Source: Sanguinoderma infundibulare (taxonomy: Eukaryota > Basidiomycota > Agaricomycetes > Polyporales > Polyporaceae). From it: a stretch of 64,000 nucleotides of DNA. The stretch's first letter is position 1; each line of letters begins with the position of its first letter. Positions 7,759 to 19,404 of this stretch are shown piece after piece. The stretch is from contig JAVLRN010000006.1 of the NCBI GenBank assembly GCA_032821775.1, positions 2,790,001 through 2,854,000 of the forward strand. Direction: 5' to 3'. Under the pieces are notes generated by a model. It saw only the letters and a program-made list of their open reading frames with translations. It was not told the DNA's origin and did not search any database. The position numbers and the translations under genes are program-made.

Positions 7759-9736
7759 TTGATATTCCCTGCTCCCCATTCCTACGTTTCGACCATCCAA
7801 CACGTTACAGAAACTGCGACGTCTGCCACCACGAACGGAGACGCGAAATATGGCTCGCGGCCGACCGCGATCCTGCATCGCACACCCTGGAGGCCACCAG
7901 TCGCATCCTCTGCGGAGGGCATGTACATCACACTCGAGGACGGCAAGAAGCTCATCGACGCGGTCGGCGGTGCGGCGGTGACGTGCATTGGGAACTCGCA
8001 TCCGAAGGTGAAGCAGGCGATCAAGGATCAGGTCGAGAAGGTCTCTTGTGAGTGCCGAATCCTCCACTCTCCCCGAGCACGGTGATCGAACGCGGATCGG
8101 ATTAGATGTATACAACATGCAACTGTCAAACGAACCCGCGGAGGAGCTGGCGCACTACCTCGTTGAGTCCAGCGAAGGCGCGTTCGCGGCGGTTGGGTTC
8201 GTCTCAGGAGGTGCGTGCCATCGTGCGTCCATCGCGTGCCGGACGCCCTCATACCCGCGTCCTCTCCGCGCCTCGCCTTCCAGGCTCCGAGGCGATGGAC
8301 GGGGTGATCAAGACCGCGCGCCAGTACTTCAACGAGATCGGCCAGCCGCAGCGGACGAACTTCATCGCGCGCAAGCTCTCCTTCCACGGCAACACGCTCG
8401 GCACCCTCTCGCTCGCGTACCATCCTACGCGAAGGGGCCCGTACCTCGCCCTCCTCAATGAAAAGTCGTTCCACCATGTCTCTCCGGCGTATGCGGCGCG
8501 GTTCAAGGGCAAGGAGGAGAGCGAGGACGAATACGTGGAGAGGCTGAGGAAGGAGCTGGAGGACAAGTTCTTGGAGCTTGGGCCGGATATAGTCGTTGGA
8601 TGTGCGTGTTTCGATTCGCATTAGCAAATGCTCCCTCCCCTGACGGCTCCTGAGCCTTCCTGATGCCCAGCGTAAGCGCAACGGATCGTGTCAGGCTCTC
8701 AGGCTGGTCTACTCAGGGACCAGCCTGAGAGCCTGACGGCGCTCTGAACCGCTTAGGAGGCGCCTCAGGAAGCTCAGGGACTGTCAGGAATTGGTCAGGG
8801 CAGCGAGCTTTTCCTGATGCGGGTGCTTGCGTGCATACGTACTTATCGGGATTGCGAAGTCGTCGCAGAGACCGTTGTAGGCGCAACAACGGGTGTAGTC
8901 GCAGCGCCGAAAGGCTACTTCAAAGCGATGAAGTCCGTCTGCGACAAATACGGGGCACTCTTCATCCTCGACGAGGTCATGAGTGGGATGGGCCGTACGT
9001 CTGCCCTCAGCGCTCACTGTGCGATGTCACATCTCACGGGCTAAACGTGATCGTCAGGTATGGGTACTCTGCATGCTTGGGAGAGCTACGGAGATGGCAT
9101 CGCACCTGACATCCAAGCGGTCGCGAAAGGCCTTGGCGGAGGGTGAGTATAACGCAGCATACGTCCCAAGGTACCTCCGCATACTGACCCCGAACCAGGT
9201 ACGTCTCCATTGGGGCGGTCCTCATGTCTAAGCGGGTCGCCGACGGCGTCCGAGACAACGCCGGCTACTGGAAGCACGGCCACACGTACCAGGCACATCC
9301 CATCGCCTGTGCGGGAGCTCTCGCGGTCCAGAAGGTGATCGTCGAGGAGGACCTCCTTGCCAACATCAACACGCAAGGCGCACATCTTGGCGCGCTCCTT
9401 CGTACCCGCCTCACGGGCCCGAACGCGCGCGCGGCGCCGTACGTGTTCGACATCCGCGGTGGGGCCGGGTGGTGGGGCGTCGAGTGGGAGTTCGAGGTGC
9501 CCACCGCGCAGGAGAAGGGGTACGAGGGCAAGACGTTCGCAATGGATGTGCAGGCGCGCGCGTTGGACCACGGGCTGGTCATCATGGGCTTCACGGGCGG
9601 GGCGAACCTCGAGGGCACGAAGGGGAACCACAACATGCTCTCGCCTGCGTACAACGTGACGAAGGAGCAGGTCGAGACGATCGTGGACATCTTTGTGAAG
9701 AGCATCGAGGAGGTGCTTGCGGAGAACGGGCTGTAG
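7759..9736 (+). CDS. Class III PLP-dependent aminotransferase
   Basis: Six plausible exons with good GT-AG sites: to 8047, 8106-8210, 8284-8601, 8860-8994, 9058-9142 and 9199-9736. Spliced landmarks are VSYVYNMQLSNEPAEELA, GFVSGGSEAMDGVIKTAR, FILDEVMSGMGR (the PLP-ring Asp region), VAKGLGGGYVSIGAVLMS (the Lys should form the Schiff base) and GHTYQAHPIACAGALAV. This is a cytosolic omega-aminotransferase of the 4-aminobutyrate/ornithine type; its exact substrate cannot be told. The reading frame upstream of TIQHVTE has no ATG back to a stop, so the true start is unclear. A 5' exon from the ATG near 7646 spliced to about 7813 would fit in phase. Intron 3 is 258 nt because of a fold-back insertion. 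Confidence 0.85.
8617..8821. mobile_element. Fold-back (MITE-like) element inside aminotransferase intron 3
   Basis: About 205 bp that folds almost entirely on itself. The inner arms 8690-8708 and 8719-8737 are a perfect 19-bp inverted repeat around a 10-base loop. Outside them the CCTGAG/CTCAGG-rich flanks pair imperfectly out to the AAAAGCTC-type ends. It has no coding capacity. Other introns of this gene are 48-75 nt, so this one is enlarged by about 200 nt. I could not define a target-site duplication. Confidence 0.65.
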
Positions 9737-9938
9737 GTGCCGATACCGTGTGGCGAAGAATACCCACTTGCTGTAAAAGACGACTCTAAACGGTGTACCT
9801 ATTTGATGTTCACGCGTACGGTGTCACTTTGATTTCGAGGTTGCAGGTGAGTGCGTCCACTCTCCGAGCATTTTCCAGCCACAGTCGCATCGATTTGTAT
9901 GTATTGTACGACACGAAGCCCGATGAATATCCAACCGC
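9737..9938. other. Convergent intergenic region
   Basis: The aminotransferase (plus) and the GH45 gene (minus) end about 200 bp apart, tail to tail. No further gene was seen. Array copies differ here by an insertion of roughly 28 bp near 21535-21570. Confidence 0.6.
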
Positions 9939-10751
9939 TCAGGGCGCAGTGCCTAAACCAATGGTAAGATTTCGTCCCTTCGCCAGATCGACAACTGAAA
10001 TTTACTGACCTTGGTTGCCGCAGCCGACCGACGGCCAAAGCCCGGCAGATTCGCCCTTGATGCATGAGCCGTTCCAGAGCGAGCTGCCGTCTGAGCCCGA
10101 CCACTCGCTGCACGACACCTCGGTGTACGTGCCGGTGAGCGCACCGTGGCCGGATGGGAAGAACGCGTTCGCGCCTCCGGTGTCCTCGCAGATGTCGAAG
10201 CTGTGTGTGGAATCGCGTCGGGTGAGTTCCATCATCATGTGTCTGAAGGTCGACGGCGTACTGGACGGGTTCGTTGTGCTCGTTGTTCGGGTTGCTCGTC
10301 GACTGGGCGCACCACTCGGAGTTGCCTGCGACGGGGCAAAGGTCGGTGACCTTGACGATGATGGTGTTGAACGGGCCGGCGTACGAGGGCGAGTACGGGT
10401 CTGCGCTCCCGGTGAGGGAGAAGCAGCGGCCGCACGCGTCCCCGGGCCCGAGGCCGGGCGAGGACCCGAACGTGAGCTGGCTCACGGCCGCGGTGTAGCC
10501 GTTCGCTGAGACGCCGCACGCTGCGAGGTGTGGTGTGGGTCAGGAATGGACCTTGCGTGAAGTGAGGAAAGGGGACGGGGACGAGGATGAGGTGCACCTG
10601 CTTGGGAGCACCCAGAGTAGTGCGTGAAGGATGCGGAGCCGGACGGGTTCTGGACGTAGCCCCCGGTCGCTCGCTTGTCGGCGGCAGAAACGCAGCTGGC
10701 TATGGTCGCGATGACGACGAACTGGGCGACGAGGAGGAGCTTGTTCGTCAT
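9939..10751 (-). CDS. cel45A: GH45 endoglucanase, subfamily C (Cel45A-like)
   Basis: Secreted beta-1,4-endoglucanase of cellulose breakdown. Four minus-strand exons: 10751-10598, 10520-10262, 10200-10010 and 9952-9939, giving about 205 residues, the usual length of basidiomycete Cel45A. The start MTNKLLLVAQFVVIATIASC is a signal peptide. The mature part contains ATGGYVQNPSGSASFTHYSG, GDACGRCFSLTG, VKVTDLCPVAGNSEWCAQ, HFDICEDTGGANAFFPSGHG and ALTGTYTEVSC, and it ends NQGTAP. The double-psi beta-barrel fold and several Cys pairs fit the family. There is no cellulose-binding module. The last exon codes only the final few residues and was placed by phase and the family C-terminus. Confidence 0.9.
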
Positions 10752-10822
10752 GACGCTTTTCGGTTTGCGGATGCGCTCAGTGGATGGTGGTCCGAAGGGA
10801 CCAGAGGACGCCATACGTCCCC

Positions 10823-10830
10823 TTCTTATA
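10823..10830 (-). promoter_or_regulatory. TATA box of GH45 gene, copy 1
   Basis: The minus strand reads TATAAGAA about 75 bases upstream of the ATG at 10751, a normal spacing for a basidiomycete promoter. Only about 281 bp of upstream sequence remains before the next core begins. Confidence 0.55.
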
Positions 10831-11040
10831 CGCGTCGGCACTTGTACGTCGGCTCGCGGCCTGAATCTTTGGCAGGGTGAATATGAGGGCTTTTGATATT
10901 TGTAGTGAGGGCGCAGCGAGCCTGGACGGAATGTATATTTTTGCCGAAGGCGGATGGGGTGCGCATCAATGTCGGGTCGGCTGGGAAAGCTGCGTTTAAA
11001 GCGGATACGTCATGCGGCCCATCTGAACACTGCAGGTAGT

Positions 11041-11640
11041 GTGGCTGTGTGCATGATAGCCGAGGCGTTGAGTAGAGCGCGGCCAGGTGCGGCAAGCGGC
11101 GACGGGAGTACCAGGTAGAACGGCTATGATAGGGCATGTTTTGAGCTCTATAGTAGGGTAGGGAGCTCTGGGAGACGATAGGAGGGGTCTGAGGACAGGA
11201 GGGCATGTTCCGGGCACAAGCGCACTCAATTCGACCATCATGGGTTCAACGAAAACCACTGGATTCGGTACAGCTACCTAGTACACAGTACACTACTCGT
11301 ATATACACACTATGCACTCCCACGAATCACCACCCATTCGACTCGAGAGGCCGCGCATTGAGTGCAGAGAGCCTGAGGATGTTGAGTTGTGTGGCCCCGC
11401 GCCGAACAAACTAGCTCACCCTGGAGTGTCGCTCCCTCTGTTGTCAGTTGGGGGATGTTGAGAGATGGAATGGCATGCGGAAGGTGCCTTATGGAGGAAT
11501 AGCGTAAGTGGCCGACATCGTCCATGGGCGAGCAGAGACAGTACCAAGTGTCCATACTGTGAAAGTTCGAGATTCGCGCCTGAAGGCCTGACAATTCGAA
11601 TTGACTTCAGTGTGCCGCACGGAACTCGTTCGAGGACGTA
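11041..11640 (-). other. Terminal 0.6 kb of A core, no gene recognised
   Basis: Matches 46.5-47.1 kb of the B core inverted. It contains one copy of a 37-bp recurring motif (11494-11530) and GTACCAAG at 11541 and 11638. The minus strand shows DDVGHLRYSSIRH-type coding potential, but no protein was recognised. Confidence 0.4.
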
Positions 11641-12429
11641 CCAAGTTCGGGCACTCCACAAGCAAACAGTGTGGTACAATCGCATTCCGGGCGGACGCGG
11701 TACCAAGATGTGTGCCCAAAGCTATGAATGTTCTGTTGACAGGCCCCGGTAAGCATTTGTGATGACGCACTCCAAAGCGACCAGAAGCACAACGTACCAA
11801 GCGTGTCCTTGATGGCATCGCGCCCTCAACATGAAGACCTGGTCGACGCTGGCTGGCCTTTGCGAGCTCTTTACAGCACTCGCGTGCCTCCGCTCGTTGC
11901 TTCCCTGCTGTGCATCTCTTTCTTCGTGTGTGCACCGTTTTCCCGCTTTTGGTTTCATTCTACTCAGTCCGTGCGCCTGGATACTTGTTAAATCGCTCAT
12001 TGCTGTACCAAACCGGCTCAATGGATCACGTACCAAGTAATGCCGACCCCAGACCAACTAGCTCGATTGGAGAGCTTACGAGAGGTGCTGTCCATACAGT
12101 CAAAGTTCGAAATTTGGGCATGGAGTCTTGAAACTTCAAACCGAGGTCAGTGCGTGGCGTGGGATGGGCAGATGCGGTATCAGGTTGTGCACCAAGAGGA
12201 GCTACGAAAGCCTTGTTAAAAGGCCGCAATAGGTGTTCACCACACTAGCGGAAGAACGGCGTACCAAGCGTGTACTTGATGCGATCACGCACCGGTCGAC
12301 GCCCATCGAGATATTATGATTCCCGCAAAGCGCGAGCATCCAGATGATGTACGTACCAAGTTGCACATGCACACGTCAAGAGTCCATCAGCACGAGTATG
12401 ACATGACAGCCAGACGACTACTCACTTTG

Positions 12430-13105
12430 ACCAGTGTGGCCTCAAGGGTTGCGGCACGTCTGCCGAAGGAGAATCCATGAGCCCTCGCATTGGACAGCTT
12501 GAGGAGAAAAGAATCGCTCACCGGCGTGGTCCATGTCGTCCTTGCTCGTCGCGCAGACGCAGATCACGTCAAACACCTTCTCATGATCACCCTGCCCAAA
12601 GCGCTTCAGCAACCTGTCCGGCGTGTCCATGCGGTCCGCGAGCCCTCGAGCGCGGTCCATGGCCTCCACGCTGATATCCCCAGGGAACACGATGATCTTG
12701 AAGTGCATGTCGGAAGGCATGACATCGTAAATGTTGATGGGGGTGGTGTCAGCCGAGTGGACGAAGTCGTACGGGATCATGCGCTCGCCCACGATGAGCT
12801 TTGATGCACAGGGGTGTTGCTTCAGATCGACGATCACTGAGGGCTCGTAGAGGATGTCGATCCTGCTTGCGAAGTCGCGCGATGTACGGTGCATCCTGCA
12901 AGAGTGACAGAGCAATGCTCGTCAGCACCTGAATCCTGGCAAAACAGCAGGGAAGGAGATACGAACACGCGAAATTCCTCATGCAACACGCCATTTGCGT
13001 GTCCCTCGGTCTGGGGCTTGTCGTTGAAAAGCTTGGACCACATTTTGTCAAAGTTGATGACGTCCTGAGCGAACTTGAGTCGCTCAGACTCGTACTAAAT
13101 GCCGT
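12430..13105 (-). pseudogene. Phenol 2-monooxygenase C-terminal fragment, second copy
   Basis: Duplicate of 790-1465 at offset 11640. The visible protein difference is Ile to Val (ICICA to ICVCA), caused by a CpG transition near 12558. It has the same truncation at both ends. Confidence 0.75.
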
Positions 13106-13434
13106 GCGTGAGGTTGGTTTTGTCCGATGCGAACGTGGACGTATCTCAGCATTGCAGCGTTGCGATGGCGGCTTTGTGGCATGGGATGTGCGTGCCCTTT
13201 GGAATTTGGGGCATTGCTTCACGTACCAAGTCATAATGGCCGCCTGTGGATGGCATGATGTGTAGAACACGGCGGGACGGCCAGAGACGGAAACCGGCAC
13301 GAAGAAATGCCATGACAGCGCTCGGTCTCTATGTCAATGTGCGTCAGAATCGAAAGCCATGAGTGAACAGACGACCACCTCACCTTGGATCTTGGGAGTT
13401 GTGCGGTAGTTGTAGGAGACCATGTAGAGGCCAT

Positions 13435-13880
13435 CATCGCACTGCAGTAGTCATGGGGGGCTCGGCGGTGGGCACGGGAGCGAAGACGTCGGACCGGAAG
13501 GAGTCCAACTGCAGCGAGCTACGGTCAGCATGTGAGAGAGATTTAGAGAGATCACTGGTACGTACTTTTCGAGGGACGATGAAAGTAATGGCCTGGATCG
13601 AGTTCGCAGCAACCTTCGATGCACGTGCGATCTCGCAGTCCGACACGCTGAGGCTGCGGCGGGGGAGGAAACACATCCCGCACTGGGCATCTAAGGACTT
13701 GTGCTCGGCGAGCGGGAAGAGGTTGTCGTTCTCGTACTCGTAGTACCGGATGTTACTGTCGCCCTTGCCAGCTACACCCCAAGTCAGGTCAGCGCGCATC
13801 CGCAATCCAGCACGAGTTCAGACATACTGAGGAAGAGAATGTTGTTGTCCATCCAGAACGGCATGAGGCACGAGGAAATG
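13435..13880 (-). pseudogene. Coronin-like fragment, second copy
   Basis: Duplicate of 1795-2240. SNPs change Arg to Cys (DAQRGM to DAQCGM) and Thr to Met (WTDNN to WMDNN); both are CpG transitions. The frame is otherwise preserved. Confidence 0.8.
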
Positions 13881-13996
13881 CATGGATGAGTCGAGGGGGA
13901 AGGGCATCTGAGGATAGACAGGGAAGGGTGATGAGATGTCCGAAGGGTTCCAAGTCCCCATTCACGGCCGGCTGTGGGACCAAAGCAATACAAACA

Positions 13997-14024
13997 GATG
14001 GCTAAGCCAATTCGCTTAGCCATC
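13997..14024. repeat. Short inverted repeat, second A copy
   Basis: Identical to 2357-2384: perfect 10-bp arms around an 8-base spacer. Confidence 0.7.
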
Positions 14025-15279
14025 TCACGACGTCTATTTGCCGAGTTAGCATCTCAACTCAATTAACTGCGAATGTGTATTATCCGGCGCTGCGCTTTCG
14101 CTTACCTGAGAATTCGTCGCTGTTGCTGACCGTTGCCACTGTTACAGCTGGTCCAGTCCACGTACGTACACTCCGGGTACCTCGAACACTGGGAGCAGCA
14201 TCATAACAGGATGAGCACGCATAGAATCCATAGGTCACGTCGGGCTGAGGATCCACTGGCGGTCTTGGTAGCAATGTGTGCCGACCGCCATTGCTAGCCT
14301 AAACCAGGCACTGTTTCGGACGGGGATGTCCGAGTCGATGTTGAGAGGAAGCTTGATGCCCGTGGCCTTCGTGGATGATTCGTCGGCTGACACACAGCTG
14401 CATCCACGAGTTGTTCCGGGCTGGTGCGCGCGCAGGGCTGCGCAATGGTGGACAGGGCGAGCGGTCCTCGGAGGTGTCTGGACTGACCTCATCCAAGGAT
14501 GATTGGCGGCTTGCGTGAGCGACATTCGCTTTTTCGGCTTTGCAAGGCCTACTCTGGCTAGAACCTGGAAGTACGGAGTCCACAGTCAGTAATGAGCGAG
14601 GTCAGGCTGATAAAAAGGGCGCATCATTCCAGAACAATTCCAATGTGCAGTATGGCGTCATGGAGACAACCGCGGTCAGCCGAAAATCAGTCCCAACGAT
14701 TCTGTCCCTGACAGCGACTTCTGTAGTCTGGTTTGCCCACAGGCGGCGCCCGGGGAATCAGAAATCACATAAGCATGTACCAAGAAGTCATAGTTTGCTC
14801 ACATCTTCGTGGATAAGAAGGATTGGTTCGCGGGTCGCTGAAGATGATGGCGGGGATAATCAAAGAGATCAAGCGCCGGAGGATGCAAGGATGAGTGGAT
14901 GAAATAGGACATGGTCCTCGCTTGTCCACTCACTGTGAAACCATGCGCGAGTACGCTGCCCTCGCTCGAGTGGCCTATGTACAAGCTCACTGTTGGCGAT
15001 AAGCCTACAGTTTTCACTGGCCGCCCGACGTTCGCAAGTGGTTCGTTGTTTGGCCGGTGCACGCTGGAATACGTCGTCTTCGAGAAGCTTGAAGAAAGCC
15101 GTAAGATACCATGGCACCTCAGGTTCCTCAAGGACGCATGGCCGAGGAAGGATGCCAACCCTGGCTCTCCTCAGCCGATCAGGCTTCGGCTTCACGATGT
15201 CGGGGGACACAAGCACTGTCCTGGTTGGGTGGAGAAAGCGAAATGTCAGAAAGAATTTTGACAGAAAGATGGATCACGA

Positions 15280-15998
15280 ACATAGATTCCTGGCATGCGA
15301 GTCTGTCTTGCGGCCCTCGGACGGCGAGTTCCAGATGCCGATGTGCGATATCTGTCCCTTGACAACCACGGGGAGCGCACGTTCGCGATGTATCTCGCCA
15401 ATCAAGATGCTCATCTCGAGGTTCCGTGCACACGGATATGACGACGTTCGAGCTGCGGTCGTCAGGGATCTTGTGGGTCCTGGCCGCGGGCCGACGCATC
15501 GGGTAGGCACGCCTCGAAGTTGACAGTCGATCCAGGCTGGCATCATTGATGCAGTCGAGTCCGTGCGGCTGACGTCAGATACACTGACCAAACACTGACA
15601 TTCGTCAAAAATACGATAAGAAACCAATGATATGTACGTCTCGGGAACTCTTGTGTGAGTACCGCGGGCTCGGATGGAGTACTCACTTGGCAGGCCATCC
15701 GAGCGAAACGTTCACCTTTGATATCCGCGTTGCCTGGTCTCTGTGCACCCTCCACGGGGGGGTCCCACTCCTTCCGTAACTCAGGAGTGACCAGAACGGA
15801 TTTCCAGGCTGCCAGGGAGACGGGGTCGTCGCCAATTGGTACTTCGAGAACGGCGCAGTGTATGCTCTCGCCCGACTCGCTGGCGCGGCGATGGATGATG
15901 ACATCGGTGAGTTCGGGTACGCTGGACGCGCGCGCCTTGCCTGTGCTTGCAGGGTAGGCAACTTTGCTCGCCGGAGGGACGCATTTCCATTCTGGCAA
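15280..15998 (-). pseudogene. START-like domain fragment, second A copy
   Basis: Duplicate of 3640-4360 with a few substitutions (for example GARVQ for GAHVQ in an overlapping frame) and the same frame break. Confidence 0.5.
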
Positions 15999-16571
15999 GG
16001 AGGCCTACTTGAAAACCGTCACAGTTCGCACAGACAAAAACGAAGGGATGCGACTCACGCACCCAGTCCGGACCACGCCCACAAGCAAAGCGCGACATGA
16101 TCGCCTGGTTAAAGCAAGGATTCAGTTACAAACAGCGCGCGCGGTGCGGGCACACTGACGTATGGCTGGTGCTTGATTCCAGCCAACTTCAGGCGATCGC
16201 GTTTGAATGGAGGCGTTCATGACATCCTGAAGCTGCACACATCTACCATATTCGTGTTCTCTTTGGGAGGACACCAAACTGCACCATGATCGAAAGAAAT
16301 TCTTCAGCATCACTTTGATAGGACGAGCAGCGGAAAACTTACTTGAAACAGGTCAACCGAGTGGTTACAGGCACAGGGGCATGGTACGTGAATTTCGCTT
16401 CGACCGTGACGACCGTTCTGGTCGTCTCGAGACCCTCCGCATGCATACTAAGAACATGAAGCTCGCTGATCCGAGCTGACCCACCATGTCTGGGTTATGA
16501 GCATGTCAGAATTGCACGCTTGCCGGGTTGTGCTCGCGTCGCCTTCGGTCGAGTCCTGTCCGTTGCGATGC

Positions 16572-17070
16572 TCAGACAAGTTGATTCCAGCCGACTCCCG
16601 TTCGACGCCGCCTGAGGCGAAGCTTCGACCAAATGGGCTCCTCTGTAAACTGAGACGGCGGTAAGTTCCAATGGCGAGCACGAACGGGATGTATTAACTC
16701 ACGCCCGATCACTGGAGAGCTCCTTGTGCTTGATTTCAGTCGACTCGCGCCAGCGTGCACACCTACGCACGTTTCTGGTCCTTGGTGCTTCCGGCCGAGA
16801 ACCATCGATCGGGAGAAGGGGGATGGTTGCGGGGGGAGAAGGTATATCAAAAACGCAATAGATGGGATGATCATTCGCAACCATTCATGACGACCGCAGT
16901 CCTCGCATACGCGCTGTAAATTTGGCACTTCGAAAAGGCCGCACGCGGTGCCGCGGGACCGCACAGGACAACATGAAGCTTGTTCCATGCATTCTTCCCG
17001 GACGAACGTGACAAGTTTTGCTGGGTTAGCTGTGGATTTGTCATAAATACGATCATCCAGGATCCACGAC
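16572..17070 (-). CDS. Cysteine-rich open frame, second A copy
   Basis: Duplicate of 4932-5430, open over the same length. Differences include Thr/Ile and Leu/Pro in the tail; the Cys-rich block is unchanged. Confidence 0.3.
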
Positions 17071-17236
17071 GACAGGCAAGGCCGTGTTGGGGATAAGGTC
17101 TAGCATTAAACAGAGGCGGGGACAGGGACGTGAGCAGTGGATGCGCCCAGGAACGAGCGTCAAGGAAATAAGGCAAGCGAGATGGTACGTTCGCGCTTGG
17201 GATGCGGGGTTGACGACAGTGGTTTGATTGATGGAA

Positions 17237-17641
17237 TTAGCTCGAGCCTCCGAGCACCGGCGGCGTCTGCTTCACTTGATACCGCTTCGAGTGCGGGTCG
17301 CGACGAGAACGTGGCCGGGAAGCGGCCATGTCGGCCTTGTGTGGGTCGATTTGGGGGCGGTGAGCGACCGCCTGCCCTGAAGAAATGCGGTATAAGAGAC
17401 TGGCAGGTGAGAGGTAAACGTATCAGTACTCACCTGTGTTGTGCACGCGCTCCCGGTACGTCTTGCTCAGGCTAGCCATTTCCCTTTCCACACACTGACG
17501 ATGCGCCCCAGGCCCATTGCACGCAATCCAGCGCGCGACGTCTGATGTACGTCTTGTCCGTGACGCTCTCATCGATGTCTGAGTTTTGACCGTTGGACGC
17601 ACAGCACGGCGCCCAGGTGCGAAGCTGCTCGCACACCGCAT
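17237..17641 (-). other. Two-exon gene end, second A copy, unrecognised
   Basis: Duplicate of 5597-6001 with the same exon junction and stop; a few SNPs only. Confidence 0.35.
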
Positions 17642-17719
17642 AAAGGTATGTCAGTTGTTGTACAAAAATAAGGAATGTTACTCACTGTCGCGCTGAATGT
17701 TAGGTAACGGCCGGCCAGC

Positions 17720-18674
17720 CCAGAGCGTGCTGTTGGATGGGGCTGGGATGGTGTACGGAGGAATACGAGAAGTGGCCGACGTCGTTCACGGGCGTGGGCA
17801 GAACTGGTGGTCTAGAACCGGGGCGGGTGGATGTCCGATGTAGGGGTGGAGGGTACTTGATCACCGCAGTGTCGGGGTACGGCACGACGGCATGTGTGCC
17901 TTCCGAGGGGTTGTAGATCGGAAAGCTGTACTCATCCACTGCGGTCTCGTCGAACCGGAGGTAAGCGAGCTTCCCCGCGTCGGGGGACCACCAGAGGGTG
18001 TAGTCGGTGTAGAAGACTTGTTCTTGGTACACCCAGTCTGGAACGCCATGGAAGAGGGATGCGTTGCCAGCAGTGGTAACACGAACGGGCGTTTCGCTGC
18101 TCGGGTTGGATCAGAGTCAGTGTGTTCGACGGAGGAGGCGGGTTCGAGTTGGGAGAGGGGATGTACACAGGAGTGGGGACGACGTAGAGGTCGACCGAAG
18201 CAACGAAGGCGATGGACCATGTGCCATACGCGGTCACGGGCGGGTCTGTGGGCAGGATGAGGGGACTGGTGTGTTTGGTCGCAAGCTCATGAACGTAGTA
18301 GTTGCCGAAACTCGAGTGCAGCCATTGCTGCCGTGCGGAGTTGCGCGAACTCAGGACGGGCAGGAGAATCTAGGCGTATCCCACGATGCAATTTTTTAGC
18401 CTTTCGCACGGGAACCTTACAGAGACTGCGCACCCGAACAACGCTCACGCGCGACGAGAAATGGTGAGTGTTCACGTTCGGGGACCCAGTGGATGTCCTT
18501 GGTATATGCAGAGAAGGTGCCATTGAATACGTGGTCGATCGTAAGGTGCTGAACGCCCTGTATGCGGAAGGGAGTGCCGGTGTAAGAGCTTGCGGCGAAT
18601 ATGCCGATAACGACTGCCAGGGCAACCAGAGATAGAAGAGCACATATGAAGAATTTCAACGAGGCTGGTCGTTT
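17720..18674 (-). pseudogene. Dipeptidyl aminopeptidase fragment, second A copy
   Basis: Duplicate of 6080-7034. Differences include TDYTL for TAYTL and RFDETAVD for RFNKTAVD. The same internal deletion and missing catalytic domain. Confidence 0.85.
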
Positions 18675-18952
18675 CTGCAAACGAGCACTGCGTCGGGCCT
18701 CGCAGGCATCGTCTCAGTCGTAGGAGCGCAGTGAATGCTCCAGCGTTGGGGAAGATGCAGGCCCAGTTGACGGACGCATGCGCAAGAGAGGTCGACTGTG
18801 GTGAGCGGAGCGGCGTCCTGTCGAGCCATCGAGCCAGAGCAGAGCGATCCACAGCCGCGGACAGGTCGACGACAGGTAGGCTCGGAGAAGCAGAGAGCCA
18901 GACCGAGACTCAGACTCAGACACACCACGCGTCATGTCACACGGCACGTGCC

Positions 18953-19019
18953 GGAGAGTACCACAACAGTCGAAGACGAGAGTCTTGTCCTTGGCGAACG
19001 TGTGCCTTCCCTGAGCCAT
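18953..19019 (-). pseudogene. HAD-superfamily hydrolase stub, second copy
   Basis: Same stub and same truncation point as at 7307-7373. The shared truncation shows that the core/HAD junction existed before array A was duplicated. Confidence 0.7.
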
Positions 19020-19404
19020 GGTGTACGTCTGAACATCCGTTCGAGCGATTAGACGTATTGGGGGCTCTCGGGGAGGCGATAAATGTGTAGAAGTGAGTGA
19101 GTCATCCCAACTGATCCTGTTCAAACTCCTTATCACCATACCTCTCCGCATCTCTCAGGACGGTCGAAAACCAACTGTACATATTGATTATTCGTACTTG
19201 AACAGGCGGCCAGGCACGCGGGGAATGTAAGGCTATGTAAGGATTGCTAGTGCGTACATCGTATCCGGAAACTTCGCATCCGGCCTCGCGATGCATCTTA
19301 TCGTACCTGCAGATCCTATTTCCCCCTTGGGACTCCGTATGCACGGCATGCCGGACCGATTAGGTGCACCATACTGACCAGACATACTCATATAGATATC
19401 CACA

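Larger units (their letters stand above)
11041..18952 (-). repeat. Core element, A version, copy 2 (complete)
   Basis: This is the only complete A-version core in the window, about 7.9 kb. One edge is at about 11041, where homology to the B core stops next to the GH45 upstream region. The other edge is at 18952, at the palindrome that abuts the HAD stub. The order of fragments is as in copy 1. The stretch 11041-11640 matches 46500-47115 of the B core on the opposite strand. Confidence 0.85.
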
